Shown here one piece after another: positions 40,939 through 52,596 of a DNA stretch of 64,000 bases. Numbering within the stretch: position 1 is the stretch's first letter; every line of letters starts with the position of its first letter. Source of the DNA: Schistocerca nitens (taxonomy: Eukaryota > Arthropoda > Insecta > Orthoptera > Acrididae); NCBI RefSeq assembly GCF_023898315.1, contig NC_064625.1, positions 101,046,269 to 101,110,268 of the forward strand, written 5' to 3'. The position numbers and the translations under genes are program-made. The notes under the pieces are model-generated. The model saw only the letters and a list, made by a program, of their open reading frames with translations, made no database searches and was not told the DNA's origin.

Positions 40939-42800
40939 TTGTTGTGGTCTTCAGTCCAGAGACTGGTTTGAAGCAGCTCTCCATGCTACTCTAACGTGGC
41001 AAGCTTCTTCATCTCCCAGTACCTACTGCAACCTACATCCTTCAAAATCTGCTTAGTGTATTTCTCTCTTGGTCTCCCTCTACTATTTTTACCCTCCACG
41101 CTGCCCTCCAGTACTAAATTGGTGATCTCTCGATGCCTCAGAATATGCTCTACCAACCGATCCCTTCTTCTAGTTAAGTTGTGCCACAAACTCGTCTTCT
41201 CCCCAATCCTATTCAATACCTCCTCATTAGTTATATGATCTACCCATCTAATCTTCAGCATCCTTCTGTAGCACCACATTTCGAAAGCTTCTATTGTCTT
41301 CCTGTCCAAACTATTTCACTTACATACATGGCTACGCTCCATACAAATACTTTCAGAAACGCCTTCCTGACACTAAAATCTATACTCGATGTTAGCAAAT
41401 TTCTCTTCTTCAGAAACGCTTTCCTTGCCATTGCCAGTCTACATTTTACATCCTCTCTACTTCGACCATCTTCAGTTATTTTGCTCGCCAAATAGCAAAA
41501 CTGATTTACTACTCTAAGCGTCTCATTTCCTAATCTAATACCCTCAGAATCACCCGATTTAATTCGACTACATTCCATTATCCTCGTTTTACTTTTGTTG
41601 ATGTTCATCTTATATCCTCCCTTCAAGACACTGTCCATTCCGTTTAGCTGCTCTTCCAGGTCCTTTGCTGTCTCTGACAGAATTACAGTGTCATCGGCGA
41701 ACCTCAAAGTTTTTACTCCTTCTCTATGGATTTTAAATCCTACTCCGAATTTTTCTTTTGTTTCCTTTACTGCTTGCTCAATTACAGATTGAATAACATC
41801 GGAGAGAGGCTACAACCCTGTCTTACTTCCTTCTCAACCACTGTTTCCCTTTCATGCCCCTCGACTCTTTATAACTGCCATCTGGTTTCTGTAAAAATTG
41901 TAAATAGCCTTTCGCTCCCTGTATTTGACCCCTGCCACCTTCAGAATTTGAAAGAGAGTATTCCAGTCAACATTGTCAAAAGCGTTCCCTAAGTCTACTA
42001 ATGCTAGAAATGTAGGTTTGCCTTTCTTTAATCTATTTTCTAAGATAAGTCGTAGGGTCAGTATTGTCTCACGTGTTCCAACATTTCTACGGAATCCAAA
42101 CTGATATTCCCCGAGGTCGGCTTCTACCAGTTTTCCCATTGGTCTGTAAAGAATTCGTGTTAGTATTTTACAGCCTTGGCTTATTAAACTGATAGTTCGG
42201 TAATTTTCACATCTGTCAACATCTGCTTTCTTTGGGATTAGAATTATTATATTCTTCTTGAAGTCTGAGGGTATTTCGCTTGTCTCATACATCTTGCTCA
42301 CCAGATGGTAGAGTTTTGTCAGGCCTGGCTCTCCCAAGGCTGTCAGTAGTTCTAATGGAATATTGTCTACTCCCGGGGCCTTGTTTCGGCTTACGTCTTT
42401 CAGTCCTCTGTCAAACTCTTCACGCAGTATAATATCTCCCATTTCATCTTCATCTACATTCTCTTCCATTTCCATAATATTGTTCTCAAGAACATCACCC
42501 TTGTATAGACCCTCTATATACTCCTTCCACCTTTCTGCTTTCCCTTCTTTGCTAAGAACTGGGTTTCCATCTGAGCTCTTGATATTCATGCAAGTGGTTC
42601 TCTTTTCTCCAAAAGTCTCTTTAATTTCCCTGTAGGCAGTATCTATCTTACCCCTAGTGATATGTGCCTCTACATCCTTACATCTCTCCTCTAGCCATCC
42701 CTGATTAGCTATTTTCACTTCCTGTCGATCTCATTTTTGAGACGTTTGTATTCTTTTTTGCCTGCTTCATTTACTGCTTTTTTATATTTTCTTCTTTCAT
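40939..42800 (-). mobile_element. RTE-like LINE, 5'-truncated copy 2
   Basis: The 3' end is a GTT repeat on the plus strand (CAA tail) at 40939. The minus-strand frame 41852-42718 has SRNKAPGVDNIPLEL, IILIPKKADVDRCENYRTI (RT 1-2), QFGFRRNVGTRETILTLRLI and FLALVDLGNAFDNVDWNTL. The usual palm A word is VDLEKAFD; here LEK is LGN, but its first and last Asp remain. The next frame (41291-41707) starts with RFADDTVILSE. The C-terminus (40986-41309) has RRDRLVEHILRHRE. Confidence 0.9.
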
Positions 42801-43055
42801 CAATTAAACGTCATGTTTAGTACATGACGCAATGTTTTGTGGAAATTCACGTCCTGAAGCCAGCGTAACCGTTTCGAGCGTTAGCTCATTTGCCGGCGTC
42901 TCGGAAGAGCGAAGGATCTCGCTTCGGCGGGCGTCAAGCTGTCGGCGAGTGTCGAAAAATAGCCTTCGCGAAACAACCATAAAGCAAGCAGTGCACGTGG
43001 CTAGGCGAACCGTAGGCTGTTTGCTAAAGCGTGGGCGGCATCGTGCCTCAGACTA
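42801..43055. other. anonymous GC-richer segment
   Basis: A short Arg-rich frame is open (42832-43071) but unrecognised. Confidence 0.25.
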
Positions 43056-43059
43056 CTCT

Positions 43060-43083
43060 CCTGGCCATTAAAATTACACCAGC
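43060..43083. repeat. solo Tc1-like terminal word
   Basis: ctcctggccattaaaattac resembles the terminal inverted repeat of the element at 21875. No opposite end is visible nearby. Confidence 0.5.
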
Positions 43084-43388
43084 AAATACACAAAATAATG
43101 AAATAAGCTCACCAGTTAAAGAAATTAGTCGCCCCAACATACACCATTACATACGTCATTCAACACCGTGTAATTTAGCTCCTGGACTTGATAACCACCT
43201 GGATTCGGTTAGGTACAGGGGTCCAAATCGTTTTTAGTCCACTACCTGTGACTGCAATGAGATATTAGCTAGTAACCCGGTCCTCCCACCCCCCACCCCA
43301 CATTATCACCAACTTTAGCAACTAATTAAACTGGTGAATGAAAGACTTTTCATGGCACTGTTATTTTTAAAATGATTAAAGAGGAATG

Positions 43389-43389
<1 letters not shown>

Positions 43390-43420
<31 letters not shown>
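43390..43420. repeat. (TG)n microsatellite
   Basis: About 15 uninterrupted TG units. Confidence 0.95.
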
Positions 43421-43422
<2 letters not shown>

Positions 43423-44889
43423 GAATGAATGACGAAGGAATACGTGGTGCACTGCAAATTGTATCCACAATTCCCTCACAGCTAAGAACGCTAACTATCC
43501 ACAGTGAGGGTAGATACTTATTACAAAACATGCTTCTCCTGCTTGACCCCTCTCCATTGCGGTACTTCCTTGACCTGCGCACTGCAACCTGTAACGACGC
43601 TTCCTTTGGACGAAAAATGAAGAATATAAAAATAGTATCTCAAAGCCCAAAAGTCCCAAAAATCTAGTTCCAAACTTCATAAATGAAAAAAAAAGAAAAA
43701 AAACGAAGTTCCTTTTGGAATAATGTTGCTTCAATAGTAGCACGTAGATAGAAAAGAAATTCAGTACCAAGTAGCTTAGTGTTTTGAAAAAGAAAGAAGG
43801 AAGAAAGATTAGTTTCAAAATAAAATCACAGTAGATCGCTAAGTACCGTAACTAGAAATCACGGAGTAGGGCGAACAATCTCAAAGAATACTCCTTATGA
43901 GTACTCTCTGAGAATCGTGTGTAATACCTAAGAAAGAGCCATGCACTGTGTTAAGAGAGTTTGCCGGAGCAAGTCGTACCTCAACGTGTGCTCATATACG
44001 TGGGCGCGACGAGATTGTTTTTTGAACGTTAAAGATTTGCAATTTTCTTCGACACACTGAACTTGTAAGAAGTAAATCAGTAATTTCAAACAGAATATCA
44101 CGTAGAATCCAGATAGCGAAAGATTCGAAACTGTCTTAAATTGAATATTTTAAATAAAAAACTGGACGTTAGCCAGAGTTAGAAACTATTAATGATGGAC
44201 CGATATAGAGACTAAACTTTGAAACCGAATTGTGAGAAAGAATTAACTTTCGTAAAATCTGTTAATGGACTCTGGAACTTGCATAATATCTTGGACTGAA
44301 GTATACGTCATTGATTCCACCCAGACAGGAAAAGCTACTTTCTTACGGAAATGTTAGGATGTGAAAATAATGCAATAAACCAGCATTCAGTGTTATTACT
44401 GCGTTAACAACTTCTTTCAATCCATTCAATATTGTGTACTCAGTAAATAATTATCTGTGCGACGACAATGATTGTCCAGGGAACGCGGTGTGCATAAGTA
44501 CTCTTTGCCGCATTAACAAATTATCGCTCTGTTACGAACTGTTAGGCTCAAGTAACCTGAAAAACTGTAATGGAGATATTGGTGTTGTGTATGTACTGAA
44601 GCTATGATTAATACCGGAATAGGAAATGATATATTCATACGTGTAGCTGTGTTTAAATACCCCGAGGAGCACGTAATTGCTTGACCTCATCGAGACAAAT
44701 AATACGCACTCGGTGGGATTTCAGCGCAGCCCAAATAGATTTTTTATATAACGTCAATATGTACAGCATTACCGCTAGTTAGCCAGATTGCGACGTTATA
44801 AACCTAATTTAAAATCAAAGAAGGTCAGATGTGTGCATTATACTTACTGTTCGTAAATGATTTGATTGCTGCACTTCTTACTTCTGTAC
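43421..44889. other. anonymous AT-rich sequence
   Basis: No supported gene or repeat in about 1.5 kb. Short frames overlap on both strands. Confidence 0.35.
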
Positions 44890-45389
44890 TGGTAGCCAAT
44901 AACAATAATAATTTATTTATTGAGATTTTCCTCTGTACAAAGGTCTTTCTCCAATAAACAAATACCCGGAAATTATTAAATCTGTTACATAGGATCTTAA
45001 TTTATCTCCTCACGGTGTCTCTTAAGGTGTTCGGATCTTGCATATCTTCTTCCTATGCACCAAGTCTTCTCATTGTTAATCGTACATTTTGGAGCTAGGT
45101 GGTCATAGGGCGTTCTCTTTTTCCCCTTCGATTCTCGTTCCAGGATCATTTTCTGAATTCTGTCTTCCTCCATTCTTCTTACCATTGTAACTTCCTTCTA
45201 ACCATCACGTCATGTATTCGTTCTCTTACTTCCGTTCTCTTTATTATCTCCTCGTTTCTTACTTTCTCTTTTCTAGAAATTCTTGCTGATGTCCTTCATA
45301 CGTCCATTTCTACTGCTCGCAGTTTTTTTATGTGTTTCAGATCAGTAGTCCAAGTCTCCACTCCATACATGCTGTCTAGTATCGATTTA
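44890..45389 (-). mobile_element. LINE 3' fragment (RTE-like C-terminus)
   Basis: The minus strand encodes KLRAVEMDV, ARISRKEKVRNEEI and VRRMEEDRIQKMILERESKG, the common C-terminal region after the RT of RTE-like LINEs, with stops. The plus-strand left edge has an AATAATAATTTATTTATTGA simple tail. The element at 45392 interrupts its upstream side. Confidence 0.7.
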
Positions 45390-45391
45390 TA

Positions 45392-47027
45392 CAGGGTAGT
45401 CCGTGGTCCATTGATAGTGAACGGGCCAAATATCTCAGGAAATAAGCATCAAACGAAAAAACTACAAAGAACGAAACTTGTCTAGCTTGAAGTGGGAAAC
45501 CAGATGGCGCTATGGTTGGCCCGCTAGATGCCGCTGCCACAGGTCAAACGGATATCAACTACGTTTTTTTTTTTTTTAAATAGAAAGACCCATTTTTATT
45601 ACATATTCGTGTAGTACGTAAATAAATATGAATGTTTTAGTTGGACCACTTTTTTCGCTTTGTGATAGATGGCGCTGTAATAGTCACAAACGTATAAGTA
45701 CGTGGTATCACGTAACATTCCGCCAGTGCGGACGGTATTTGCTTCGTGATACATTACCCGTCTTAAAATGGACCGTTTACCCATTGCGGAAAAGGTCGAT
45801 ATCGTGTTGATGTATGGTTATTGTGATCAAAACGCCCAACGGGCGCGTGCTATGTATGCTGCTCGGTATCCTGGACGACATCATCCAAGTGTCCGGACCG
45901 TTCGCGGGATAGTTACTTTATTTAAGGAAACAGGAAGTATTCAGCCACATGTGAAACGTCAACCATGACCTGCAACAAATGATGAGACCCAAGTAGTTGT
46001 TTTAGCTGCTGTCGCGGCTAATCCGCACATCAGTAGCAGACAAATCGAGCGAGAATCGGGAATCTCAAAAACGTCGGTGTTGAGAATGCTGGAACATCAT
46101 CGACCTTGGCGGGTTAATGTACGGTGCGGGGTTATGGGAGGAAGGATAATTGGCCCCAATTTTATCGATGGCAATCTAAATGGTGCAATGTATGCTGATT
46201 TCCTACGTAATGTTCTACCGATGTTACTACAAGATTTTTCACTGCATGACAGAATGGCGATGTACTTCCAAGATGTTGGATGTCCGGCACATAGCTCGCG
46301 TGCGGTTGAAGCGATATTGAATAGCATATTTCATGTCAGGTGGATTGGTCGTCGAAGCACCATATCACGACCCGCACGTTCACCGGATCTGACGTCCCCG
46401 GATTTATTTCTGTGGGGAAAGTTGAAGGATATTTGCTATCGTGATCCACCGACAACGCCTGACAACATGCGTCGGCGCATTGTCAATTCAAGTGCAAACA
46501 TTACGGAATGCGAACTACTCGCTGTTGATAGGAATGTCGTTACACGTAATGCCAAATGTATTGAGGTTGACGGACATTTATTGCATTAATGGTGTATTTA
46601 CAGGTAATCACGCTGTAACAGCATGCGTTCTCAGAGGTAAAAAGTTCACAAAGGTACATATATCAGATTGGAACAACCGAAATAAAATGTTCAAACGTAC
46701 CTACGTTCTGTATCTTAATTTAAGAAACATACCTGTTACCAACTGTTCGTCTAAAATTGTGAGCCATACGTTTGTGACTATTACAGCGCCATCTCTCACA
46801 AAGCGAAAAAAGTGGTCCAACTAAAACATTCATATTTCTTTACGGACTACACGAGTATGTAATAAAAAATGGGGGTTCCTATTTTAAAAATCCGTTTGAC
46901 CTATGGCAGCGCCATCTAGCGGGCCAACCATCATCTGGTTTCCCCCTTCAAGCTAGACAAGTTTCGTTCTTTGTAGTTTGACGCTTATTTCGTGAGATAT
47001 TTGGCCCGGTCACGATCAGTGGACGAC

Positions 47028-47030
<3 letters not shown>
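45392..47030 (+). mobile_element. CAGGG-ended mariner-like element with long TIRs
   Basis: TA at 45390-45391, with TA again from 47031. The arms are about 300 bp and imperfectly inverted (shared words ggcccgctagat, gtttttagttggaccact-like, agatggcgctgtaatagtca). The left terminal word is CAGGGTAGTCCGTGG and the right one TGGGTCGTCC. A transposase with a deleted core lies between. Confidence 0.88.
45768..46589 (+). pseudogene. mariner-like transposase, deleted core
   Basis: N-terminal HTH frame (MDRLPIAEKVDIVLMYGY, RYPGRHHPSVRTVRGIV), a stop at 45968, then PHISSRQIERESGISKTSV in another stretch. After EHHRPW the protein jumps to VRCGVMGGRIIGPNFIDG, losing the region with the first catalytic Asp. 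The second Asp is in YFQDVGCPAHSS and the third region is RSPDLTSPDLFLWGKLKD. Counted by eye, the second-to-third gap is 42 residues, close to DD41D-type spacing with one extra residue. Confidence 0.85.
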
Positions 47031-47099
<69 letters not shown>

Positions 47100-47130
47100 A
47101 TATGGGTCGTCCACTGATATATATAATTAG
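47031..47130. repeat. (TA)n tract between two inverted transposon tips
   Basis: About 70 bp of TA repeat follows the right tip of the 45392 element. It ends in a second, oppositely oriented tip (tatgggtcgtccactgat at 47101-47119). Confidence 0.85.
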
Positions 47131-47193
47131 GAAAAGTTTGGTAATTCCAAAGAATTAGAAGTACAATAATATAAATTATATTTTAGTTACGGT

Positions 47194-47236
47194 ATTGAAT
47201 AGCATATTTCATGTCAGGTGGATTGGTCGTCGAAGC
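47194..47236 (+). repeat. duplicate of transposase internal segment
   Basis: 43 bp identical to 46316-46358 inside the 45392 element (attgaatagcatatttcatg through tggtcgtcgaagc). With the tip at 47101 it suggests a second, heavily deleted copy. Confidence 0.85.
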
Positions 47237-47449
47237 TTTGAATAAAATATTGGTAACAGTACTTCTGTTTGGTCTCAAGTAGAGCTATCATTTTAGATGA
47301 TCATAATGAATAAACATCGTAGCTTTTCAGAAATAGTGGAGACGTAAATTTTCAAGAATATGTGGTGCAACAGTACTGCACAATTCGTATCACGAAATTT
47401 TAAAGTTGGATTATTATCAAACGGCTTATTCCCCTTAGTTGCTGATGTA
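47237..47449. other. anonymous sequence
   Basis: No supported feature. Confidence 0.3.
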
Positions 47450-47460
47450 AATCGGGTAGT

Positions 47461-47788
47461 TTATTTAATCGTATGGCTAGGGCCCCCCTCGGGCAGACCC
47501 TTCGCCGGGTTCCGGTCTCTCAATTTGACGCCACTTCCACGACCTGCAGTCGATGAGGATGGTAGGACGATGATGAGAACAGCACAACATTCAGTCCCTG
47601 GGCGGAGAAAATTCCCCGACCCAGCCGGGAACCGAGCCCGGGCCCAGAGGATTGACAATCCGTCACGCTGGTCATTTTTTTCCTCTCTTTTTGTTCGGTA
47701 TTTTTCGTTGCTTTTGGTCTCGGCGGACGTCACAAGACATCCGTTCAAGTTGATCGTTGATTCCTTTACTCAGCTACCGGCAGCGGAC
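47461..47788 (-). mobile_element. composite SINE-D with SINE-E segment in its D-arm
   Basis: Flanked by aatcgggtagt at 47450-47460 and 47789-47799. SINE-D tail and body are on the left (gcggagaaaattccccgacc, then gccgggaaccgagcccgg). Between gtcacgctggtca and ctcagctaccgg lies a T-rich SINE-E tail segment (ggcggacgtcacaagacatc, gttgatcgttgatt) lacking the SINE-E head. The single duplication around the whole implies it moved as one unit. Confidence 0.88.
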
Positions 47789-47799
47789 AATCGGGTAGT

Positions 47800-48135
47800 A
47801 TATTAATGTGAAATTTAATCTGAGATAGTAAATGTTGACACGCGGGAGGAATTTCAGATAGGGATGGGAAGGTAGTTGCATTTCACTGGGACCTGATAGA
47901 GCAGAAAATATGTCACGCAAACATATCAGAACATATAAATTTATTTGTTCAGGAAAGTATGTACTTCCTAACACATCAAACATTGTCTTGAACAAAGTAA
48001 ATAACGCGACTTTGCTTTATCGTTTGTATCTTGTTTTCTTGCTAAATACCAATTAACGTCGAAAATTATTTTTCTCGTTAAATAATTCTGACATTTCCAT
48101 CTTTGCAAGATGTTTACCTAGTTATGTTCTTGTTT
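47800..48135. other. anonymous sequence
   Basis: No supported feature. Confidence 0.3.
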
Positions 48136-48139
48136 ATGC

Positions 48140-48845
48140 TTAGTGTAGTCCGCTGGACTGTGGCTTGCGACGCCGTAACCTCATTACAGTTTGATCAGGT
48201 GTCACACATTTTATGTCGCTGAAGACCTCTTCGAAAATATTGAGCCATGCTGCCTCTACAGCCGTAGATAACTGCGAAAGTGTTGCCAGTGTACGATTTT
48301 GTGCACAAACTGACCTCTTGATTATGTCCCACAAATGTTCGATGGGATTCATGTCGAGCGATCTGGGTGTCCAAATCACTCCCTCAAATTGTCCAGAATG
48401 TTCTTCAAACCAATCGAGAACAATTGTGTCCCTGGTGACATGGCGCATTGTCATCCATAAAAATTCCATCGATATTTGAGAACATCAAGTCCTTGAATGA
48501 TTGCAAATGGTCTCCAAGTAGCCGAACATAATCATTTCCATTCACTGGTCGGTTCAGTTAGACCAGAGGACCCAGTCCATTCCAAGTAAACACAGCCCAC
48601 ACCATAATGGAGCCAACCACAGCTTGTGCCTTGTTGACGACTTGGGTTCATGGCTTCGTGGGTTTGTGCCACACTCAGACCCTACCATCAGCTCTTACCA
48701 CCTGAAATCGTGACTCACCTGGCCAGACCATGGTTTTCTAGTCGTCTGTGATCCAACCGATGGTCACGAGCCAAGGAGCGGCGCTGCAGACGATGTCATG
48801 CCGTTAGCAAAGACACTCGCGTCGGTCGTCTGCTGCGATAGCCCA
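48140..48845 (-). pseudogene. Tc1-like transposase fragment
   Basis: The minus strand starts at the inter-domain word MGYRSRRPTRVSLLTA, passes HEAMNPSRQQGTSCG and NGNDYVRLLGDHLQSFKDL, then a frameshift near FMDDNAP (second Asp). It ends with SLDMNPIEHLWDIIKRS (catalytic Glu present). The N-terminal HTH is missing, cut at the TTAA at 48846. No terminal repeats were found. Confidence 0.8.
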
Positions 48846-49797
48846 TTAACCCTCGCAATACCAAGCCATTTTCAGAAACGAGTATTACGAAGGGAGGGCG
48901 GGCGGGGGTACTCTGTGTCCGCCATAAAAAATTCTAAAAAATAAATAAAATACGTCAATTGTTCTTGAATTACATTAATAACATACTTTTGAAAGAGCTA
49001 CTGACACATAATCAGGATCCAGAACCTGAATAATTCTTTTAAAACTATTTTCAGAAATGCATTTTAGATCTTTCACTTACTTCGTCATTTAAATTTACTA
49101 AGTCTAATTATCTTGAGAAAAATTAGTAGCAAAAGTCGTTATAGCACTATTGGAGTACACTTTACTATTATTAAAAAATATTACAAGAACTTGAGGTAAT
49201 GCGAATAGCTTAGGTACATAACATACACTCATGCTCATAAATTACGGATAATGCTGATACATGGTGAAGCAACGCTCCGGTGGGCTGTTTGCGGGTTTGA
49301 ATCACCACGGGCTATGACCATGCGGTGCATTTGACCCGCAGTCGTCGCACTGTGGCGCTGGCAGCAGTCCACAAACGCAGGTATGTTGGTGCATGCCAGA
49401 GTACAGTGCAGCGAGTAAGTGTGCAGACGTGCTAACGATGACTGTGTGTTGAAAATGGCTCTAAGAACACGTATTGATGACGCTATGAGGGGTAGAATAC
49501 TAGGACGACTGGAGGCTGGTCAAACACAGCAGGTCGAAGCATGGACCCTCCGTGTGCCACAAAGTGTGATCTCAAGATTGTGGCAACGATTCCAGCAGAC
49601 AGGAAACGCGTCCAGGCGCTACAGTACGGGACACCAACAGTGTACAACACCTCAAGAAGACAGATATCTCACCATCAGTGCCCGCAGACGGCCACGGTGT
49701 ACTGCAGGTAGCCTTGCTCGGGACCTTACTGCAGCCACTGCAACAGTTGTCTCCAGACACACAGTCTACAGACGACTGAACAGGCATGGTTCAAATG

Positions 49798-49981
49798 GTT
49801 CAAATGGCTCTGAGCACTATGGGACTTAACATCTGAGGTCATCAGTCTCCTAGAACTTAGAACTACTTAAAGCTAACTAACCTAAGGACATCACACACAT
49901 CCTTGGCCGAGGCAGGTTTCGAACCTGCGACCGTAGCGGTCGCGCTATTCCAGACTATAGCGCCTAGAACCGCTTGGTCGG
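49798..49981 (-). mobile_element. SINE-A inside the Tc1-like element, head truncated
   Basis: The tail starts after a duplicated ggttcaaatggttcaaatgg. The head side ends early (accgcttggtcgg) and joins Tc1-like sequence directly. No target duplication is evident and Tc1 sequence is missing across the site, so a deletion accompanied or followed the insertion. Confidence 0.85.
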
Positions 49982-50507
49982 CGAACTGTATCAGGTTAGG
50001 TGTATTGGGACGTCATTTTGCACCAGTATGTCCGCCTTTTCAGGGGTGCAGTGAGTCCAACCTTCCTCCTGATGGCCGATAACGCACGGCCCCACGGAGC
50101 TGCCATCGTGGAGGAGTACCTTGAAACAGAAGATATCAGGCTAATGGAGTGGCTTGCCTGTTCTCCATACCTTAACCTCATCGAGCATGTCTGAGATGCT
50201 CGCGGTCGACCTATCGCTGCATGACTTCAAACACCTACGACACTTCAGGAGCTCCGACAGGCACTGGTGCAAGAATTGGAGGCTATACCCCAAAAGCTGC
50301 TCGACCACCTGATCCAGAGTATGCCAACCCGCTGTGTGGCCTGTGAACGTGTGCATGGTGATCATATCCCATATTGTTGTTGGGGTACATGCGCAGGAAA
50401 CAGTGGTGTTTTGTAGAACATGTGTTTCGGGACGGTTTTCTCAACTTATCACCAATACCGTGGACTTACAGATTTGTGTCGTGTGTTTCCTATATGCCTA
50501 TGCTATC

Positions 50508-50598
50508 AGCGCCAGTTTTGTGTAGTGCCACGTTGTGTGGCTCCGCCTATGATATTAGCGCCAGTTTTGTGTAGTGCCACGTTGTGTGACTCCACATT
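50508..50598. repeat. 48-bp tandem duplication
   Basis: agcgccagttttgtgtagtg followed by ccacgttgtgtg occurs twice in direct order (from about 50509 and 50557), near the right end of the Tc1-like element. Confidence 0.85.
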
Positions 50599-50694
50599 CT
50601 GGAATTATCCTTAAAATTATGAGTATGAGTGTAATTTTGTGAGAATAATAACTCACCATTTTCTTCGGAATCTACTTGACATTTGCAATATACA

Positions 50695-51529
50695 ACAGCT
50701 TTTTTGGCGGTGTTTACCACACCTGTATCTCTTACAATTGTTGCAGATTATTTTTGTTTTGTTGTCTTTGTTGTACTTTTTTGCTTTTGAACGGCTTTCC
50801 TAACACACAAGTGACATCTACCTTTACCTCCATGAGCTTCCTTTGCGCCAAAGTTCTGCTTGATTTTCCGTCAGAGAATACCCTTCATACTTGAAGCTAC
50901 AGGCTTTGGCAGTCCTGCAATGTATGGTTTCGTGAGTTGTAGTCCTACTTCTTGAAGAAAAAGTCGTCACTTAGTAGGTTTTTTCTTGTTCCAGTCCGGG
51001 AACTTAAACAAAAATAGTGTATGACTGTTTACCACTGCTATGTGCGCAAGAGTATAGAAAACAAACAGCGGCCAACTTCTTGTAGTCCCCTTAGTTGAAT
51101 ATTTGCTCACCATTTGATCTATCGTGTCAACGCCACCTTTAGACTCATTACAATATAAATTTATAAGTGTTTTCTTCTTAGTGTCGGTAGGTGAACAAAT
51201 TGTAGCGTCGTAATGTTGAGATAATAGAAACGGCAGATTTCTTTTGGGCTTTTCAGGGAGGATATAAGAAACAATAGCGATTGGAATATTTCCAGTACTA
51301 GTAGCACTGAAAGCAAATTTACTAGAATATAATTCTCGTCTTGAGATATCTTGAGTTCTTGAGATACATGTTTCCTATTAGCTTGTAATGTTCCCACGAG
51401 AGTTAGCTTGTGATTCCTCCATAGATCTTCAGCCAATTCAACTGAAGTGTAATATCTGTCTATGGTGACATTTCGCCCTGAATTATGTATAGGAACCACC
51501 AGGGGTTTGACCACAGCTGCAGCGGAATT
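50695..51529 (-). pseudogene. piggyBac transposase, C-terminal part
   Basis: The minus strand reads NVTIDRYYTSVELAEDLW (second catalytic Asp), LTLVGTLQANRKHVS, then a frame change to ESKGGVDTIDQM (third catalytic Asp) and RSWPLFVFYTLAHIAVVNS. Next come a stop near 50968 and a Cys/His-rich end ICNNCKRYRCGKHRQKSCC, the piggyBac zinc-binding tail. The protein is cut at 51587 by a Tc1-like element and continues at 54948. Confidence 0.9.
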
Positions 51530-51619
51530 TTATTGTTCTGTTCCATCATTTCTTTTCCCAGCATAAGGCTCCATGCTGATAATATACTCTATGTGATCAA
51601 AAGTATCCGGACACCTGGC

Positions 51620-52596
51620 TGAAAATGACTTACAAGTTCGTGGCGCCCCATATCGGTAATGCTGGAATTCAATATGGTGTTGGCACACCCTTAGCCTTGA
51701 TGACAGCTTCCACTCTCTCGCATGCATACGTTCAGTCAGGTGCTGGAAGGTTTCTTGGGAAATGGCAGCCCATTCTTCACAGAGTACTGCACTGAGGAGA
51801 TGTATCGATATCGGTCGGTGAGGCCTGGCACGAAGTCGGCGTTCCAAAACATCCCAAAGGTGTTCTATAGCATTTAGATCAGGACTCTGTGCAGGCCAGT
51901 CCATTACAGGAATTCTACTGTCGTGTAATCACTCCGCCATAGGCCGTGCATTATGAACAGGTGCTCGATCGTGTTGAAAGATGCAGTCGCCATACCCGAA
52001 TTGCTCTTCAACAGTGGGAAGCAAAAAGGTGCTTAAAACATCAATGTAGGCCTGTGCTGTGATAGGGCCACGCAAAAAACAAGGGGTGCAAGCTCCCACA
52101 TGAAAAACACGACCACACCATAACAACACCGCCTCCGAATTTTACTGCTGGCACTACCCACTCTGGCAGATGACGTTCACCGGGCATTCGCCATTCCCAC
52201 ACATGCCATCGGATCGCCACATTGTGTACCGTGATTTGTCACTCCACACAACCTTTTTCCACTGTTCAATCGTCCAATGTTTACGCTCCTTACACCAAGG
52301 CCGTTTGGCATTTACTGGCGTGATGTGTGGCTTATGAACAGCCGCTCTACCATGAAATCCAAGTTTTCCCACCTCCCGCCTAACTGTCATAGTACATGCA
52401 TTGGACCCTGATGCAGTTTGGAATTCCTGTGTGATGGTCTGGATAGATGTCCGCCTGTTACACATTACGACCCTCTCCAACTGTCGGCGGTTTCTGTCAG
52501 TCAACAGACGAGGTCGGCCTGTACGCTTTTGTGCCGTACGTGTCCCTTCACGTTCCGCTTCACTACCACTACGGAAACAGTGGACCTAGGGATGTT
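51620..52596 (-). pseudogene. Tc1-like transposase in the nested element
   Basis: Minus-strand frames give RNRRQLERVVMCNRRTSI (HTH 2), KVVWSDKSRYTMWRSDG (first region; the Glu of SDESR is Lys, the Asp is present), CIFQHDRAPVHNA (second Asp) and DWPAQSPDLNAIEHLWDVL (catalytic Glu present). The second-to-third gap is 34 residues. Stops separate frames at 51905-51928 and 52130-52153. The N-terminus is cut by the LINE. Confidence 0.9.

Larger units (their letters stand above)
49226..50631 (+). mobile_element. Tc1-like element split by a SINE
   Basis: TA at 49224-49225 and 50632-50633. The inverted ends read CACTCATGCTCATAA and CACTCATACTCATAA. The plus-strand transposase has its HTH part intact (49419-49790: DAMRGRILGRLEAGQTQ, VPQSVISRLWQRF, SLARDLTAATATVVSRHTV). 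After the SINE only the later part remains (MADNARPHGAAIVEEYL-like, frameshifted). The first catalytic Asp region is missing. Confidence 0.9.

Noticed and set aside
45099-45485. 128-codon plus-strand frame rich in Phe/Leu/Ser
   Set aside because: The antisense of a LINE C-terminus, which explains its hydrophobic composition.
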